From positions 1 through 64,000 of the forward strand of contig JAICGZ010000002.1 of NCBI GenBank assembly GCA_025922875.1: a stretch of DNA of 64,000 nt. Direction: 5' to 3'. Shown here piece after piece: positions 28,450-38,881 of the stretch. The notes beneath the pieces are model-generated. The model was not told the DNA's origin, did not search any database, and was given only the letters and a program-made list of their open reading frames with translations. Positions within the stretch are counted from its first letter, which is position 1. Each line of letters starts with the position of its first letter. A program made the translations under genes and the position numbers. This DNA is from Pyrinomonadaceae bacterium. GTDB lineage: Bacteria > Acidobacteriota > Blastocatellia > Pyrinomonadales > Pyrinomonadaceae.

Positions 28450-29136
28450 ATGGAAACGGAGGTCTTTTTGCTGAAGGTTGAGAATCTGTCGAAGGAGTAT
28501 CCCACGCCCACGGGACCACTCCGTATAGTCTCTGACGTCTCGCTAACATTACCGCCCGGCTCAGCGGTGTCGATCATGGGACCGTCGGGCAGCGGCAAGA
28601 GTACGTTGCTCTACATGCTTGGTGCGCTCGAACCACCGTCGAGCGGCACCGTTACTTTGAAAGGACAAAATCCTTTCCTGCTCAACCCGAAACAACTCGC
28701 CGCGTTTCGTAATCAACAGATCGGTTTTGTCTTCCAGGATCATTGCCTGCTGCCGCAATGCTCAGTTATAGAGAACGTATTGACTCCATCGATGATCTCG
28801 AACACAAACGGAGAACCCTCGCGCCGCGCAACTGAACTCCTCAAGCAAGTAGGACTCGCGGAACGTCTGGACCATCGCCCCGCCCAACTCTCAGGCGGCG
28901 AAAAACAACGTGTAGCCTTGGCGCGCGCGCTGATCATGAAGCCCCAGCTTCTGTTGTGCGACGAGCCGACGGGAAATCTCGATCATAAATCCGCCACAGT
29001 CGTCGCGGATCTGCTTCTCGAAATTCACCGCCAGGCTGAAACGATCCTGATTGTGGTTACACACAGCGAGGAACTTGCGGCTCGTTTTTCCCAACGCTTT
29101 GAACTAAGAAACCAACATCTCGAAGCGCTCCGATGA
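28450..29136 (+). CDS. ABC transporter ATP-binding protein (LolD/MacB type)
   Basis: Walker [10 protein letters not shown], signature [15 protein letters not shown], Walker [13 protein letters not shown]. Confidence 0.93.
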   Translation: METEVFLLKVENLSKEYPTPTGPLRIVSDVSLTLPPGSAVSIMGPSGSGKSTLLYMLGALEPPSSGTVTLKGQNPFLLNPKQLAAFRNQQIGFVFQDHCLLPQCSVIENVLTPSMISNTNGEPSRRATELLKQVGLAERLDHRPAQLSGGEKQRVALARALIMKPQLLLCDEPTGNLDHKSATVVADLLLEIHRQAETILIVVTHSEELAARFSQRFELRNQHLEALR

Positions 29137-32100
29137 AAACTACTCGTCTACTGAAGCGGAGTCTCGCTTATTACTGGCAGACCAATCTGGTTGTAGTGCT
29201 CGGCGTCGCGATCGCGGTGTCGGTGCTTGCGGGTGCACTGCTCATCGGTGAGTCAGTGCGCGGCAGTCTTCGCGATCTCTCGTCGCGGCGGCTTGGTGCA
29301 ACTGACGATGTGATCTCGTTTGCGGGATTTTTCCGTGAAGAACTTGCCGCTGACCTGGGTGGTGTTACGTGCCCAATAATCGCCCTTGAAGGTGTTGTGG
29401 TTCACGAACCGAGCAAACGTCGCGCGGGTGGGGTGAGAGTTTATGGCGTGGATGAACGATTCTGGAGGTTCAACGGTGTCGCTAGCGTCGCGGCGCCGCA
29501 GAATCGCAATGCATGGTTGAGTGAAGGTCTGGCCACCGAGCTCGGGAGTGGTCCAAATGATTCGGTGTTGTTGCGGCTTGAGAAGCCTTCCGACATTCCG
29601 GTGGAATCGTTGCATGGACGCAAAGAAGATCCGGGACGGACGATCAGGCTAACTGTCAGCGGCGCCCTTGCGGGCGACAAGCTCGGTGAGTTTTCACTGC
29701 AACCGCAGCACGGAGCAGTGCGCGCCGTGTTTGTTTCTCTCAGCTTCCTGCAAAAAGAACTGGAGCAGGAGGGCAAGGCTAACACGATTCTACTCAATCA
29801 ATCCTCCGGGATCGCAGGCCTGCTCAAGAACAAAGCGACGCTCGAGGATCTCGGCCTCAACTTACGAATCCTCAATAACCAGCAAAGCATCTCAGTGGAA
29901 AGTAATAGCAGGGTCATCAACGAACACGTCGCGGCTGCTGTCGGCCAAACGGCGAATGCCCTTTCCCTGCAAACCACGCCAGTGCTCTCGTACCTCGCGA
30001 ACAGCATTAGCTCCGGTGATCGTTCAACTCCGTACTCGCTGGTGACGGCAGTAGACAGGATTGACAAGATTTTCAACATCAATCCTGAAAATCCTGTCCC
30101 CATTGTTCTCAATGATTGGACCGCGCGAGATCTCAACGCAAAACCCGGAGATACAATCTCACTTGAATACTATCTCTGGCACGAAGACGGTCGTCTCGAA
30201 ACGAAGAAAGCCGATTTCGAGTTAGCGGCGATCGTGCCGATCGAAGGCCTGGCCGCGGATCGTGATCTCGTTCCGGAGTACCCGGGTATTACTGAATCGC
30301 AGAACCTTTCTGATTGGGATCCGCCGTTTCCAATCGATCTGGATCGCGTGAGAAAAGAGGATGAAGACTACTGGCGCCAGTATCGCACCACGCCGAAGGC
30401 TTTCATTCCGCTGTCTGTCGGTCAGAACCTGTGGCAAACACGCTTCGGCAAGCTCACCTCTATCCGGATCGAATCGCCTGGCAATCAAGTGACACCAGAG
30501 GTCGTGAACAACTTCAGCGAAAGTCTGCGCAAAACTCTCGATCCTGCGCTGATGGGATTTCAGGTTATACCCGTGCGCGATCAGGGACAGGCAGCTTCGC
30601 GCGGTGCCACGGATTTTGGTGAATACTTTCTGTATTTCAGTTTCTTTCTGGTGGTGTCAGCGCTCATGCTCACCACACTCTTTTTCAAACTCGGAATCGA
30701 ACAGCGCGCGCGTGAGATCGGGACGCTGCAGGCGATTGGTTTTTCTGATTCAGATATTCGGCGGCTCTTTCTCGCGGAAGGCACACTGCTGGCGGGCATT
30801 GGAAGTCTTCTCGGGCTGGTCGGAGCAATCGCATATGCAGCGCTGTTGATGCATGGATTGCGGACGTGGTGGGTGGGCGCCGTGGGAACAACATCGCTGA
30901 CTCTGCACATCTCTTGGAAGTGGATGCTTATCGGCGCGATTGGAGGAGTTGTTGCGGCTGTTGTTTGTATTTACTTTACGTTAAGAAGATTGGGGCGTTC
31001 GTCGACGCGAAGTCTAATTGCAGGGCAAATCACACGAGAGACAGTTTCCCGCAAAGCCGCAAAGGAGCAAAGAGGATTCCTTGGCGCCTTTTCGCCTTTG
31101 CGGGAAAAATCGCTCGGAATTGCATTAGCCCTCATTGGCGTTGCGCTTTTAATTAGCGGCGCTTTTCGACTTATTCCGCAGGCGGCTGGTTTCTTTGGCG
31201 GCGGCGTGGTCATGCTCGTCGCGGGCGTGACGTTTATTTCGAGCTGGCTCAAACGAAGCAAGAAACACTTGATCCAGGGCTCCGGCTGGTGGACCATCGC
31301 ACGGCTCGGCTTTCGCAACGCCACTTACCGCCCGGGCCGCACCGTACTCTGCATCACCCTCATCGCTTCAGCGGCATTCATCATCGTCGCCGTCGACTCC
31401 TTTCGTCGGTCCGGCGCTTCGGCCGCGGATAGAAAGTCCGGCACCGGCGGCTTTCCTTTGCTGGCTGAGTCGTTACTGCCAGTGGTCCATGATGCAAACA
31501 CGCCGGAGGGCCGTGAGTCATTAAACCTATCCACTGACGACCCCGCGTTGAAAGACGTGGGCTTTGTAAACTTCCGCTTACGGCCCGGTGACGACACAAG
31601 CTGCCTCAATCTTTACCAGCCACGCAACCCCAGGATCGTTGCCCCACCCGAGTCTTTCATTCGAGAAAACCGGTTCACATTTCAGAGTTCGCTCGCCGCG
31701 AGCGATGAGGAGAAAAACAATCCCTGGCTGCTCCTGAATCGTCAATTTGAAAACGGAGCAATACCGGTTATTGGCGATGCCAACTCGTTGACTTACGTGC
31801 TGCACCTGAAGGTTGGTGAAGAGCTGGTCATAGACCACACCACTGGTCCACTCCGTCTCGTGATCGTCGCGGCCCTGGCGGATAGTATCTTCCAGAGCGA
31901 GTTGTTGATGTCTGAACAAAACTTCCTGCGATTGTTTCCGGCAGAAGAAGGTTACCGCCTGTTTCTGTTGGACGTTCCACAAACACAAGCCGCAGCAGTT
32001 TCCACCGTTTTGGAAGATCGCTTAACAGATTTCGGTTTTGACGTTGTCTCAACGGAAGAACGACTGGCAAATTTTCATCGCGTTGAGAACACGTACCTTT

Positions 32101-32471
32101 CGACGTTCCAAATGCTCGGCGGTCTCGGCCTCGCTCTCGGCACCCTCGGAATGGCGGCCGTTTTGCTCCGCAACGTCTTCGAACGACGCCGAGAACTGGC
32201 TCTACTGCGTGCGGTGGGGTATAACTCTTCACATTTCGCGGCGATGGTGATTACGGAAAACGTCCTGATGCTGTGCTGCGGCCTGGCAGTAGGATTTATC
32301 TGCGCTCTACTTGCGATTGCCCCAGTGCTCTTCGAGCGCGGGGGCCGGCTTCCAAACATCTCGCTCGGTCTGTTATTGCTGGCTGTTCTGCTCTCGGGCG
32401 CAACCGCATCGCTCGTGGCCACGCTGGCCGCTCTGCGCTCGCCCTTGCTGCCGGCTCTCCGAGCGGACTAA
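29133..32471 (+). CDS. FtsX-like ABC transporter permease (1112 aa) containing two in-frame palindromic repeats
   Basis: ATGA overlap with the ATPase gene; FtsX-type TM domains (EIGTLQAIGFSDSDIRRLFLAEG; ELALLRAVGYNSSHFAAMVITENVLML). Confidence 0.9.
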   Translation: MKTTRLLKRSLAYYWQTNLVVVLGVAIAVSVLAGALLIGESVRGSLRDLSSRRLGATDDVISFAGFFREELAADLGGVTCPIIALEGVVVHEPSKRRAGGVRVYGVDERFWRFNGVASVAAPQNRNAWLSEGLATELGSGPNDSVLLRLEKPSDIPVESLHGRKEDPGRTIRLTVSGALAGDKLGEFSLQPQHGAVRAVFVSLSFLQKELEQEGKANTILLNQSSGIAGLLKNKATLEDLGLNLRILNNQQSISVESNSRVINEHVAAAVGQTANALSLQTTPVLSYLANSISSGDRSTPYSLVTAVDRIDKIFNINPENPVPIVLNDWTARDLNAKPGDTISLEYYLWHEDGRLETKKADFELAAIVPIEGLAADRDLVPEYPGITESQNLSDWDPPFPIDLDRVRKEDEDYWRQYRTTPKAFIPLSVGQNLWQTRFGKLTSIRIESPGNQVTPEVVNNFSESLRKTLDPALMGFQVIPVRDQGQAASRGATDFGEYFLYFSFFLVVSALMLTTLFFKLGIEQRAREIGTLQAIGFSDSDIRRLFLAEGTLLAGIGSLLGLVGAIAYAALLMHGLRTWWVGAVGTTSLTLHISWKWMLIGAIGGVVAAVVCIYFTLRRLGRSSTRSLIAGQITRETVSRKAAKEQRGFLGAFSPLREKSLGIALALIGVALLISGAFRLIPQAAGFFGGGVVMLVAGVTFISSWLKRSKKHLIQGSGWWTIARLGFRNATYRPGRTVLCITLIASAAFIIVAVDSFRRSGASAADRKSGTGGFPLLAESLLPVVHDANTPEGRESLNLSTDDPALKDVGFVNFRLRPGDDTSCLNLYQPRNPRIVAPPESFIRENRFTFQSSLAASDEEKNNPWLLLNRQFENGAIPVIGDANSLTYVLHLKVGEELVIDHTTGPLRLVIVAALADSIFQSELLMSEQNFLRLFPAEEGYRLFLLDVPQTQAAAVSTVLEDRLTDFGFDVVSTEERLANFHRVENTYLSTFQMLGGLGLALGTLGMAAVLLRNVFERRRELALLRAVGYNSSHFAAMVITENVLMLCCGLAVGFICALLAIAPVLFERGGRLPNISLGLLLLAVLLSGATASLVATLAALRSPLLPALRAD
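30054..30098. repeat. Family D repeat copy 2, in frame inside the FtsX-like permease
   Basis: GACAGGATTGACAAGATTTTCAACATCAATCCTGAAAATCCTGTC, encoding DRIDKIFNINPENPV. Confidence 0.85.
31045..31108. repeat. Family A repeat copy 2, in frame inside the FtsX-like permease
   Basis: TTTCCCGCAAAGCCGCAAAGGAGCAAAG...TTGGCGCCTTTTCGCCTTTGCGGGAAAA, encoding VSRKAAKEQRGFLGAFSPLREK. Confidence 0.88.
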
Positions 32472-32487
32472 TGAGAAAGGAGCAATC

Positions 32488-33804
32488 ATGAAACTCAAGA
32501 ACAGTTTTCCTCGCAAAGGCGCAAAGACGCAAAGATGGGCCATGGATTTCCTTTGCGCCTTTGCGCCTGTGCGTGAGAAATTCTTTTTAGCACTATTCAC
32601 TTCCCTTCTCCTCTTGAGTGTTGATGCCCGAGCGCAGTCTGATTGGTCACAATGGGGTGGACCAAACCGCACCTTCGTAGTTAACTCAAAAGGTCTCGCA
32701 GCGTCCTGGCCTGAAAGTGGACCACGACAACTATGGTCACGGCCGTTGGGAGCAGGACATTCCGGGATCATAGCGAGCGGTAACACGCTCTACACGATGT
32801 ATAGCGAAGGTGAGCAGGAGATTGTCATAGCACTTGCTGCTGACTCCGGAAAAACCATCTGGGAACACAAATACGACGCGCCTCACGCGGGCATGAACTA
32901 CGAACACGGCGTTGGACCACACTCCACACCTCTCCTTGTCGGCGATCTTCTTTACACTGTCGGCTCCATCGGCAAGCTCCTCGCCCTCGATAAAAAGACG
33001 GGCAAGGTCGCCTGGTCTCATGATCTTTGGAAAGAGTTTGGCGGAAAGAAAATGGATCGCGGTTACTCGTGCAGTCCGCTCGCTTACAAGAATACGGTGA
33101 TCCTTACACTCGGCGGACCGGGCCAGACGCTGATCGCCTTTAATCAAAAGGACGGAACGGTTGCGTGGAAGAATCAAACGCTCGACATGTCGCCGAGCTC
33201 TCCGATCATCATAAACGTCAATGGGCAGGACCAACTGATCGCGTTTCTCGGGAAGGTTGTCGCGGGCATCGATCCCAATAACGGCAATCTGCTGTGGAGT
33301 CATCCGCACGTCACCTCCTGGGGACTCAACATCACTGTGCCAGTCTGGGGTAACGACAACGTGCTGTTCATCTCGTCTGCTTACAATGGCGGCAGCCGCG
33401 CGCTGAAGTTAACGCAGAAAGATGGAAAGACCACTGCTGAAGAACTCTGGGCTCAACCGCGCATGCGCATTCATCATGGGACTGCCATTCGCATCGGCGA
33501 CTACGTGTACGGATCGAGTGGCGATTTTGGACCAGCGTTCTTCGCGGCTATAAATGTTAAGACGGGCGAGATGCCTTACCAGGACCGCACGTTTCCCAAG
33601 ACTAACTTTGTCCTCGCTGATGGAAAGTTGATTATTCTCGACGAAGACGGCAATCTGGCTCTCGCGACAGCGACCCCGGCAGGACTGAAAGTGATCTCGA
33701 AGGCGAGTGTTCTTAAGAACCTCGCGTGGACAGCGCCGACGCTTGTCGGAACCAAGTTGTATTTGCGCGATCGTCGTACGATCGCCGCTTTAGATTTGAG
33801 TTAA
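32488..33804 (+). CDS. PQQ-like beta-propeller repeat secreted protein (paralogue 1)
   Basis: [12 protein letters not shown]-terminal motif and [18 protein letters not shown]-type blades; ATG at 32488 with AGGAG upstream. Confidence 0.88.
   Translation: MKLKNSFPRKGAKTQRWAMDFLCAFAPVREKFFLALFTSLLLLSVDARAQSDWSQWGGPNRTFVVNSKGLAASWPESGPRQLWSRPLGAGHSGIIASGNTLYTMYSEGEQEIVIALAADSGKTIWEHKYDAPHAGMNYEHGVGPHSTPLLVGDLLYTVGSIGKLLALDKKTGKVAWSHDLWKEFGGKKMDRGYSCSPLAYKNTVILTLGGPGQTLIAFNQKDGTVAWKNQTLDMSPSSPIIINVNGQDQLIAFLGKVVAGIDPNNGNLLWSHPHVTSWGLNITVPVWGNDNVLFISSAYNGGSRALKLTQKDGKTTAEELWAQPRMRIHHGTAIRIGDYVYGSSGDFGPAFFAAINVKTGEMPYQDRTFPKTNFVLADGKLIILDEDGNLALATATPAGLKVISKASVLKNLAWTAPTLVGTKLYLRDRRTIAALDLS
32504..32582. 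repeat. Family A repeat copy 3, in frame in the N-terminal/signal region of PQQ paralogue 1
   Basis: TTTTCCTCGCAAAGGCGCAAAGACGCAAAG...CTTTGCGCCTTTGCGCCTGTGCGTGAGAAAT, encoding [25 protein letters not shown]. Confidence 0.88.
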
Positions 33805-33865
33805 GCCACAAAAGGCACAGTCTGATTGAAGCTTACTTTTGTGCTTTATGTGCTTCTTTGTGGCT
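33804..33865. repeat. Palindromic repeat, family B copy 3
   Basis: AGCCACAAAAGGCACAG...TGTGCTTTATGTGCTTCTTTGTGGCT. Confidence 0.85.
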
Positions 33866-33893
33866 AGAATTTTCGTGGCCAATAGGAGGCAAT

Positions 33894-35144
33894 ATGCGGA
33901 AAGTCGGAGTCGTGGTTTTTGTCCTGCTCTCGTTTGCTGTCGTTCAGGCGGAAAACTGGCCGCAGTGGCGCGGGCCGGCTTTGAACGGTGTGAGTAATGA
34001 AAAGAACCTGCCTGTTAAATGGACCACCGAAGAGAACATTGTCTGGAAAGTCGCAACGCCTGGCTTGAGCGGCTCAACGCCGATTGTCTGGCGCGATCGT
34101 ATTTTCCTGAACGTTGCCGATGGCGACAACCTGTTTCTGTGGTGCGTCGACAAAAACAAAGGCGAAGTTCTTTGGAAGAAACCGCTCGGCGGCGGCAACG
34201 TCAAAATGCGTAAACAAAACATGTCTTCGCCTTCGCCAGTGACCGACGGCAGAAGTGTTTACGTGATGACCGGCACCGGCGTGCTCAAGGGCTTTGACTT
34301 CAGTGGCAAAGAGCTATGGTCCAGGGATATTCAGAAAGACTACGGGCAGTTTGGACTGAACTGGGGTTACGCTTCATCGCCGCTGCTATTTGAAGATTCG
34401 CTGTACGTTCAGGTACTTCACGGGATGAAGACTGACGATCCTTCGTACGTCATGCGCATCGATAAGAAAAACGGCAAGACGCTGTGGAAAGTCGATCGCC
34501 CGACCAACGCGATTCGTGAATCTCCCGATTCGTATACCACACCGGCGCTGCTTCGTTATGGAAAGACTACCGAGATCGTGATCACCGGTGGCGACTGTGT
34601 GACCGGTCACGATCCGGCGACGGGCAAGGAGTTGTGGCGCGCCAACGGTCTCAATCCCGAAAATAATCCGTTCTACCGCATCGTGGCTTCACCGATAGTT
34701 TTTAACGAGATCATCTACGCTCCGACGCGCGTCAAGCCTTTGCTCGCGCTCAAAGCCGGAGGGCGAGGTGACGTGACGAGTTCACACGTTCTCTGGTCCA
34801 CGGTCAATGGACCTGACGTGCCGACGCCTGTTACCGACGGAAAATATTTTTATGTCGTTAACGATCGCGGAATCATGTGGTGTCTCGATGCGAAGACCGG
34901 CGCCGAGGTTTACGGACAACAACGCCTCAAGCCCGGCACGTACAGTGGCTCGCCGGTGCTTGCCGACGGAAAGATCTATGTTACGAATGAAGATGGTTTG
35001 ACCTCGGTGGTTGCGGCGGGTCCGAAGTTTGAGATCCTGGCCGAGAATCCGCTGAACGATTACACTCTGAGTTCACCGGCAATCTCTGATGGACGAATTT
35101 ATATAAGGACGTCACAAAACCTTTATGCTATCGGCACCAAGTAA
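33894..35144 (+). CDS. PQQ-like beta-propeller repeat secreted protein (paralogue 2)
   Basis: [32 protein letters not shown]; repeated LWRANG/GKTLWK blades; AGGAGG before ATG 33894. Confidence 0.92.
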   Translation: MRKVGVVVFVLLSFAVVQAENWPQWRGPALNGVSNEKNLPVKWTTEENIVWKVATPGLSGSTPIVWRDRIFLNVADGDNLFLWCVDKNKGEVLWKKPLGGGNVKMRKQNMSSPSPVTDGRSVYVMTGTGVLKGFDFSGKELWSRDIQKDYGQFGLNWGYASSPLLFEDSLYVQVLHGMKTDDPSYVMRIDKKNGKTLWKVDRPTNAIRESPDSYTTPALLRYGKTTEIVITGGDCVTGHDPATGKELWRANGLNPENNPFYRIVASPIVFNEIIYAPTRVKPLLALKAGGRGDVTSSHVLWSTVNGPDVPTPVTDGKYFYVVNDRGIMWCLDAKTGAEVYGQQRLKPGTYSGSPVLADGKIYVTNEDGLTSVVAAGPKFEILAENPLNDYTLSSPAISDGRIYIRTSQNLYAIGTK

Positions 35145-36810
35145 AACCATCCACAGATTTTCACAGATCATCTGTGTCATCTGTGTAATCTGTGGATCCA
35201 ATCTATACGCACAGGAATCGCAACTGGGCCGCGTCGAGTTTCCGACGTCAGGATCGGAAAAAGCGCAAGCACACTTTCTGCGGGGGCTGGCCGCACTGCA
35301 CTCCTTCTGGTATGAGGAAGCGCTCGAAGCCTTTCGTGAATCGACAAAAGTCGACCCTGACTTTGCGATGGGCTACTGGGGTGAAGCGATGACCCACAAT
35401 CACCCGCTCTGGTCCGAGCAGGACATCACCGCGGCCCGCCAGGTGCTCGCCAAAATCAAGGACACGCCAAAGTTGACGGAGCGAGAACGAGCTTACCTCG
35501 CCGCTGTCAAACTTCTCTACGGCGACGGCGATAAACACACTCGCGACGCCGCGTACTCAGCGGCGATGGAGAAGATCTATCGCACCTATCCGGACGATCT
35601 CGACGCGGCGGCTTTCTATTCGCTGTCACTGCTCGGCATGGTGAGGGGCAATGAGAAGAGCTATCGCTTGCAGGCAAAGGCCGGAGCAATCGCACTCGAC
35701 GTCTATCAGAAGAACCCGAATCATCCCGGCGCGGCCCACTACATCATTCACGCGTTTGACGATCCTGAGCACGCGATCTTAGCTCTGCCTGCGGCGCGCC
35801 GTTACGCGAGCATTGCTCCCGAAGCACATCATGCGCGCCACATGCCTTCGCACATTTTTCTGCAACTGGGAATGTGGCCCGAGGCCGCCGCCTCGAACGA
35901 GTCGGCGTGGGAGTCGTCCGACGCGTGGATGAAGCGCAAGAACCTTCCCGTCAGCGTGCGTGACTATCACAGTCTGCACTGGCTGCTCTACGTCTATCTT
36001 CAGCAGGGCCGTTACAACGACGCCGAGAAGTTGCTCACCCTGATGAAGAAGGTCATGTCCGAGTCGACGTATGACAACAAGTTGCGTCCGGCTTATTACG
36101 AAAACAATTACGCAAATATGGCCGCGACGTTCGTCGTCGAGACTGAAAGATGGAACCTGGCGACCGAACTCTTCCCGGAAAACAAAACGCCTGCTGTTTC
36201 CGAACAAACGACGATGGGCGGCGCTCACGGCGGGCACAGCATGACCGCGGCGCCGGGTGGTAACAACGCAGCAACCGTGCGTTCATCGTCGGTAAACCTG
36301 ACGTTACCGTTTTACGTTCGTGGTTTAGCTGCCGCCGTAGGCGGATCTCCGATCGAACCAAGCATTAAAGGATTGGAAGGTTTACGAGGCACTGGCAGAT
36401 CGCCGGTCCTTGAAATCCGTGAACTGGAGATCGCGGCGCTGAGTGCGTCGATGAAGAAGGACCACAGCAAAGCGATCGAGTTAATGAAGAAAGCGACCGC
36501 GCTGGAAGAGGAGATGAGTGCGCCTTACGGACCACCCAACCTCATCAAGCCAACGCACGAACTCTTCGGCGAGATCCTCTTACGAGCGGGAAAACCTGTC
36601 GAGGCGGCCGATCAGTTTAAGATTGCATTACTGCGTCAACCGAATCGCGCGCGTTCGTTGCTAGGTGCGGCCCGTGCCGCAGCGCAGAACGGAAATCAGT
36701 CCGCCGCCCAGACGGCTTACGCAGCACTGATCGAGCAATGGAAACAGGCTGATGCGGACATCGTCGAACTGCGGGAAGCACGCGATTATCTCAAGCAAGC
36801 GAAGCGTTAA
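35125..36810 (+). CDS. TPR-like secreted protein (561 aa) whose signal-peptide region overlaps a palindromic repeat
   Basis: [47 protein letters not shown]...; N-term [31 protein letters not shown]. Confidence 0.85.
   Translation: MLSAPSKTIHRFSQIICVICVICGSNLYAQESQLGRVEFPTSGSEKAQAHFLRGLAALHSFWYEEALEAFRESTKVDPDFAMGYWGEAMTHNHPLWSEQDITAARQVLAKIKDTPKLTERERAYLAAVKLLYGDGDKHTRDAAYSAAMEKIYRTYPDDLDAAAFYSLSLLGMVRGNEKSYRLQAKAGAIALDVYQKNPNHPGAAHYIIHAFDDPEHAILALPAARRYASIAPEAHHARHMPSHIFLQLGMWPEAAASNESAWESSDAWMKRKNLPVSVRDYHSLHWLLYVYLQQGRYNDAEKLLTLMKKVMSESTYDNKLRPAYYENNYANMAATFVVETERWNLATELFPENKTPAVSEQTTMGGAHGGHSMTAAPGGNNAATVRSSSVNLTLPFYVRGLAAAVGGSPIEPSIKGLEGLRGTGRSPVLEIRELEIAALSASMKKDHSKAIELMKKATALEEEMSAPYGPPNLIKPTHELFGEILLRAGKPVEAADQFKIALLRQPNRARSLLGAARAAAQNGNQSAAQTAYAALIEQWKQADADIVELREARDYLKQAKR
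35149..35197. repeat. Family C palindromic repeat copy 1 (ATCCACAGATTTTCACAGAT...ATCTGTGGAT) inside CDS
   Basis: ATCCACAGATTTTCACAGATCATCTGTGTCATCTGTGTAATCTGTGGAT. Confidence 0.88.
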
Positions 36811-36813
36811 GTA

Positions 36814-36912
36814 GTTCTCCCGCAAAGGCGCAAAGGCCCCGCAAAGACGCGAAGAAAGGTTAAGATTTTCTTTGCGCCTTTGCGGGGCCTTTGCGCCTTT
36901 GCGCGAAATTTT
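36814..36912. repeat. Family A palindromic repeat copy 4 (extended), between convergent genes
   Basis: GTTCTCCCGCAAAGGCGCAAAGGCCCCGCAAAGACGCGAAG...CTTTGCGCCTTTGCGGGGCCTTTGCGCCTTTGCGCGAAATTT. Confidence 0.92.
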
Positions 36913-36916
36913 CCCC

Positions 36917-38194
36917 TTATTTCTTCTCGCGTACGTCGAACGCGTAGATCGTATCCTGGTCTCTCAAATACAACCGCCCGCCTACAACAACCGGATGCGC
37001 CCACGTCGGCAACGAGTCCTGCTGAATGCGAAAGCGTCCCTTTTCTTTATATCCAGCCGGTGTTGCTTCGACTAAACCGACTACGCCATTCTCACTGAAG
37101 CAGTAGAGATGTCCGTCGGCATAGACCAGTGAGCCCTTGCCCACGCTACGATCGCGCCACGCAATCTCGCCCGTATCGAACTTCATCGCAGTCAGGATCG
37201 AGCCCGAGAACCCATACAGGTGATCACCAATCAGTACCGAGCTGCTGTGATGATTGCGCATATCTTTCGTGAAATAGATCTCCTCTGCCTTATTGTCGCC
37301 CTTGATTTCTACGACACCGCCTCCCGTTCCGTAATCAGAAGAGATGAACACGCGGTTCGCTTTTACGATCGGCGTCGCTGCGTTCGCAGTCCTGTTTGAC
37401 GGTCGCGCATACTCCCACAACAAACGTCCATCCTTCACGTCAAGACCTACCGCACGTTCGCCGGTGAAGAAGATGACCTGTGTGAGGCCGTTTATTTGCA
37501 TCGGTATGCCGGAAGAATAGCCTGCCTCGTCACTCTGACTCTTCCAAATCACCGAACCGTCAGCTTTGTTCAGCGCCACGATCGACGCGCCTGGACCACC
37601 CGCATTCACCAGGACCTTATTTCCTATCACCAGTGGCGACTCGCTAATGCCCCAGGTGATGTTCGAACCACCGAATTCCTTCAAAACGTTTTTGCCCCAG
37701 ACGATCTTGCCGGTGCGCGCGTCAAGGCACGAAAGATCTCCATTGCCGCCCAGCGAATAAACCCGGTCGCCATCGACCGTCGGCGTTCCCCTTGGTCCAT
37801 CACCACGATCGTTCCGAAAGGCAGAGCCGTGAGCAGTGGCCCATGCCTCTTTTCCACTGGCGACGTCGAACGCAATCACGAACTCGCGATCGCCACGCAG
37901 TCCCATCGTGTACAACTTGCCGTTGGAAATTGCGAAAGACGAATAACCACGTCCCGCGCCCGCAGCTTTCCAAACGAGTGGAGGACCCTCAGCCGGCCAC
38001 TGTTTCAGCAGTCCGGTTTCTTTCGAGACGCCGTCGCGATTTGGTCCACGCCATTGCGGCCAGTTCGCGCCTGGTTGGGCCATGGCCTGAGAGCCCACAC
38101 CCACTAACACAACGATTGCGAGTAATAACATCCGCATGCTTTTCATTCTGATCTCCTTCGTGCGCAAGAAGCTAAAGGTTGTAAGGGGAGACAC
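36917..38194 (-). CDS. PQQ-like beta-propeller repeat secreted protein (paralogue 3)
   Basis: [33 protein letters not shown] and multiple blades; start may be internal (MKSMRMLLLAIVVLVGVG). Confidence 0.92.
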   Translation of the reverse strand: MSPLTTFSFLRTKEIRMKSMRMLLLAIVVLVGVGSQAMAQPGANWPQWRGPNRDGVSKETGLLKQWPAEGPPLVWKAAGAGRGYSSFAISNGKLYTMGLRGDREFVIAFDVASGKEAWATAHGSAFRNDRGDGPRGTPTVDGDRVYSLGGNGDLSCLDARTGKIVWGKNVLKEFGGSNITWGISESPLVIGNKVLVNAGGPGASIVALNKADGSVIWKSQSDEAGYSSGIPMQINGLTQVIFFTGERAVGLDVKDGRLLWEYARPSNRTANAATPIVKANRVFISSDYGTGGGVVEIKGDNKAEEIYFTKDMRNHHSSSVLIGDHLYGFSGSILTAMKFDTGEIAWRDRSVGKGSLVYADGHLYCFSENGVVGLVEATPAGYKEKGRFRIQQDSLPTWAHPVVVGGRLYLRDQDTIYAFDVREKK

Positions 38195-38206
38195 GAAAGA
38201 TCGCTG

Positions 38207-38656
38207 CTACGACTGCGGTTTGAAGTAAAGCACCAAACCGCCTCCAAGAGCAGCTAAAACAAAACCGACATAGAGCAACGGATTCGGCGAAGTCTTTGGT
38301 GGATGCAGCCACATCGAATACAGCACGTTCACCAGCGGCGCTCCCGCAAACACCAGCGGCATCACGTACGTCGGCAATCCGCCCGACCTAAAAGCATAGA
38401 TGATGCAAACGGCTCCGGCGGCGCCCAGCGCGCCTGCAAGCGTTGCGCCCACTGAACCCTTCATACTGAACCCGTTCAGTTGGCCCTGAGAAGCAAGACT
38501 GATCACAGGAACCAGAACACCAATCAGGAAGTAAGCGATACCCACACACAACAGGGCGCGCATTGGATTACCGAGCGCTACCTGGCCGCGATGCAAAGCG
38601 GGGCCATAGAGTCCCCACGAGAGCGCGGCGCCAAGAGCAAAAAGGATCCAGAGCAT
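38207..38656 (-). CDS. EamA-like small multidrug/metabolite-type membrane protein
   Basis: MLWILFALGAALSWGLYGPALHRGQ...GVLVPVISLAS; 5 TM-like segments. The longer ORF N-terminus (MRLCGKLLHA) is translated repeat. Confidence 0.75.
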   Translation of the reverse strand: MLWILFALGAALSWGLYGPALHRGQVALGNPMRALLCVGIAYFLIGVLVPVISLASQGQLNGFSMKGSVGATLAGALGAAGAVCIIYAFRSGGLPTYVMPLVFAGAPLVNVLYSMWLHPPKTSPNPLLYVGFVLAALGGGLVLYFKPQS

Positions 38657-38678
38657 TAAGGACCTCCGAGCGTGAAGT

Positions 38679-38752
38679 AGTTTCCCGCAAAGGCGCAAAG
38701 AAAGCCAAGTTTAGAATCTACTTTGCACCTTTGCGCCTTTGCGGGATCATAA
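38679..38752. repeat. Family A palindromic repeat copy 5
   Basis: AGTTTCCCGCAAAGGCGCAAAGAAAGCCAAGT...ACTTTGCACCTTTGCGCCTTTGCGGGATC. Confidence 0.9.
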
Positions 38753-38881
38753 ACTGAAACTAAGAAAAGACTTTCGCCGTAAGTGCATCAAGTCTCCGCA
38801 TTCTAACACCTGAGACTTAGACATAGCAGCAAGTGATTTGCTAAGGTCTGCCGAACACACGGGGTCCATCCAAAATCTCGA

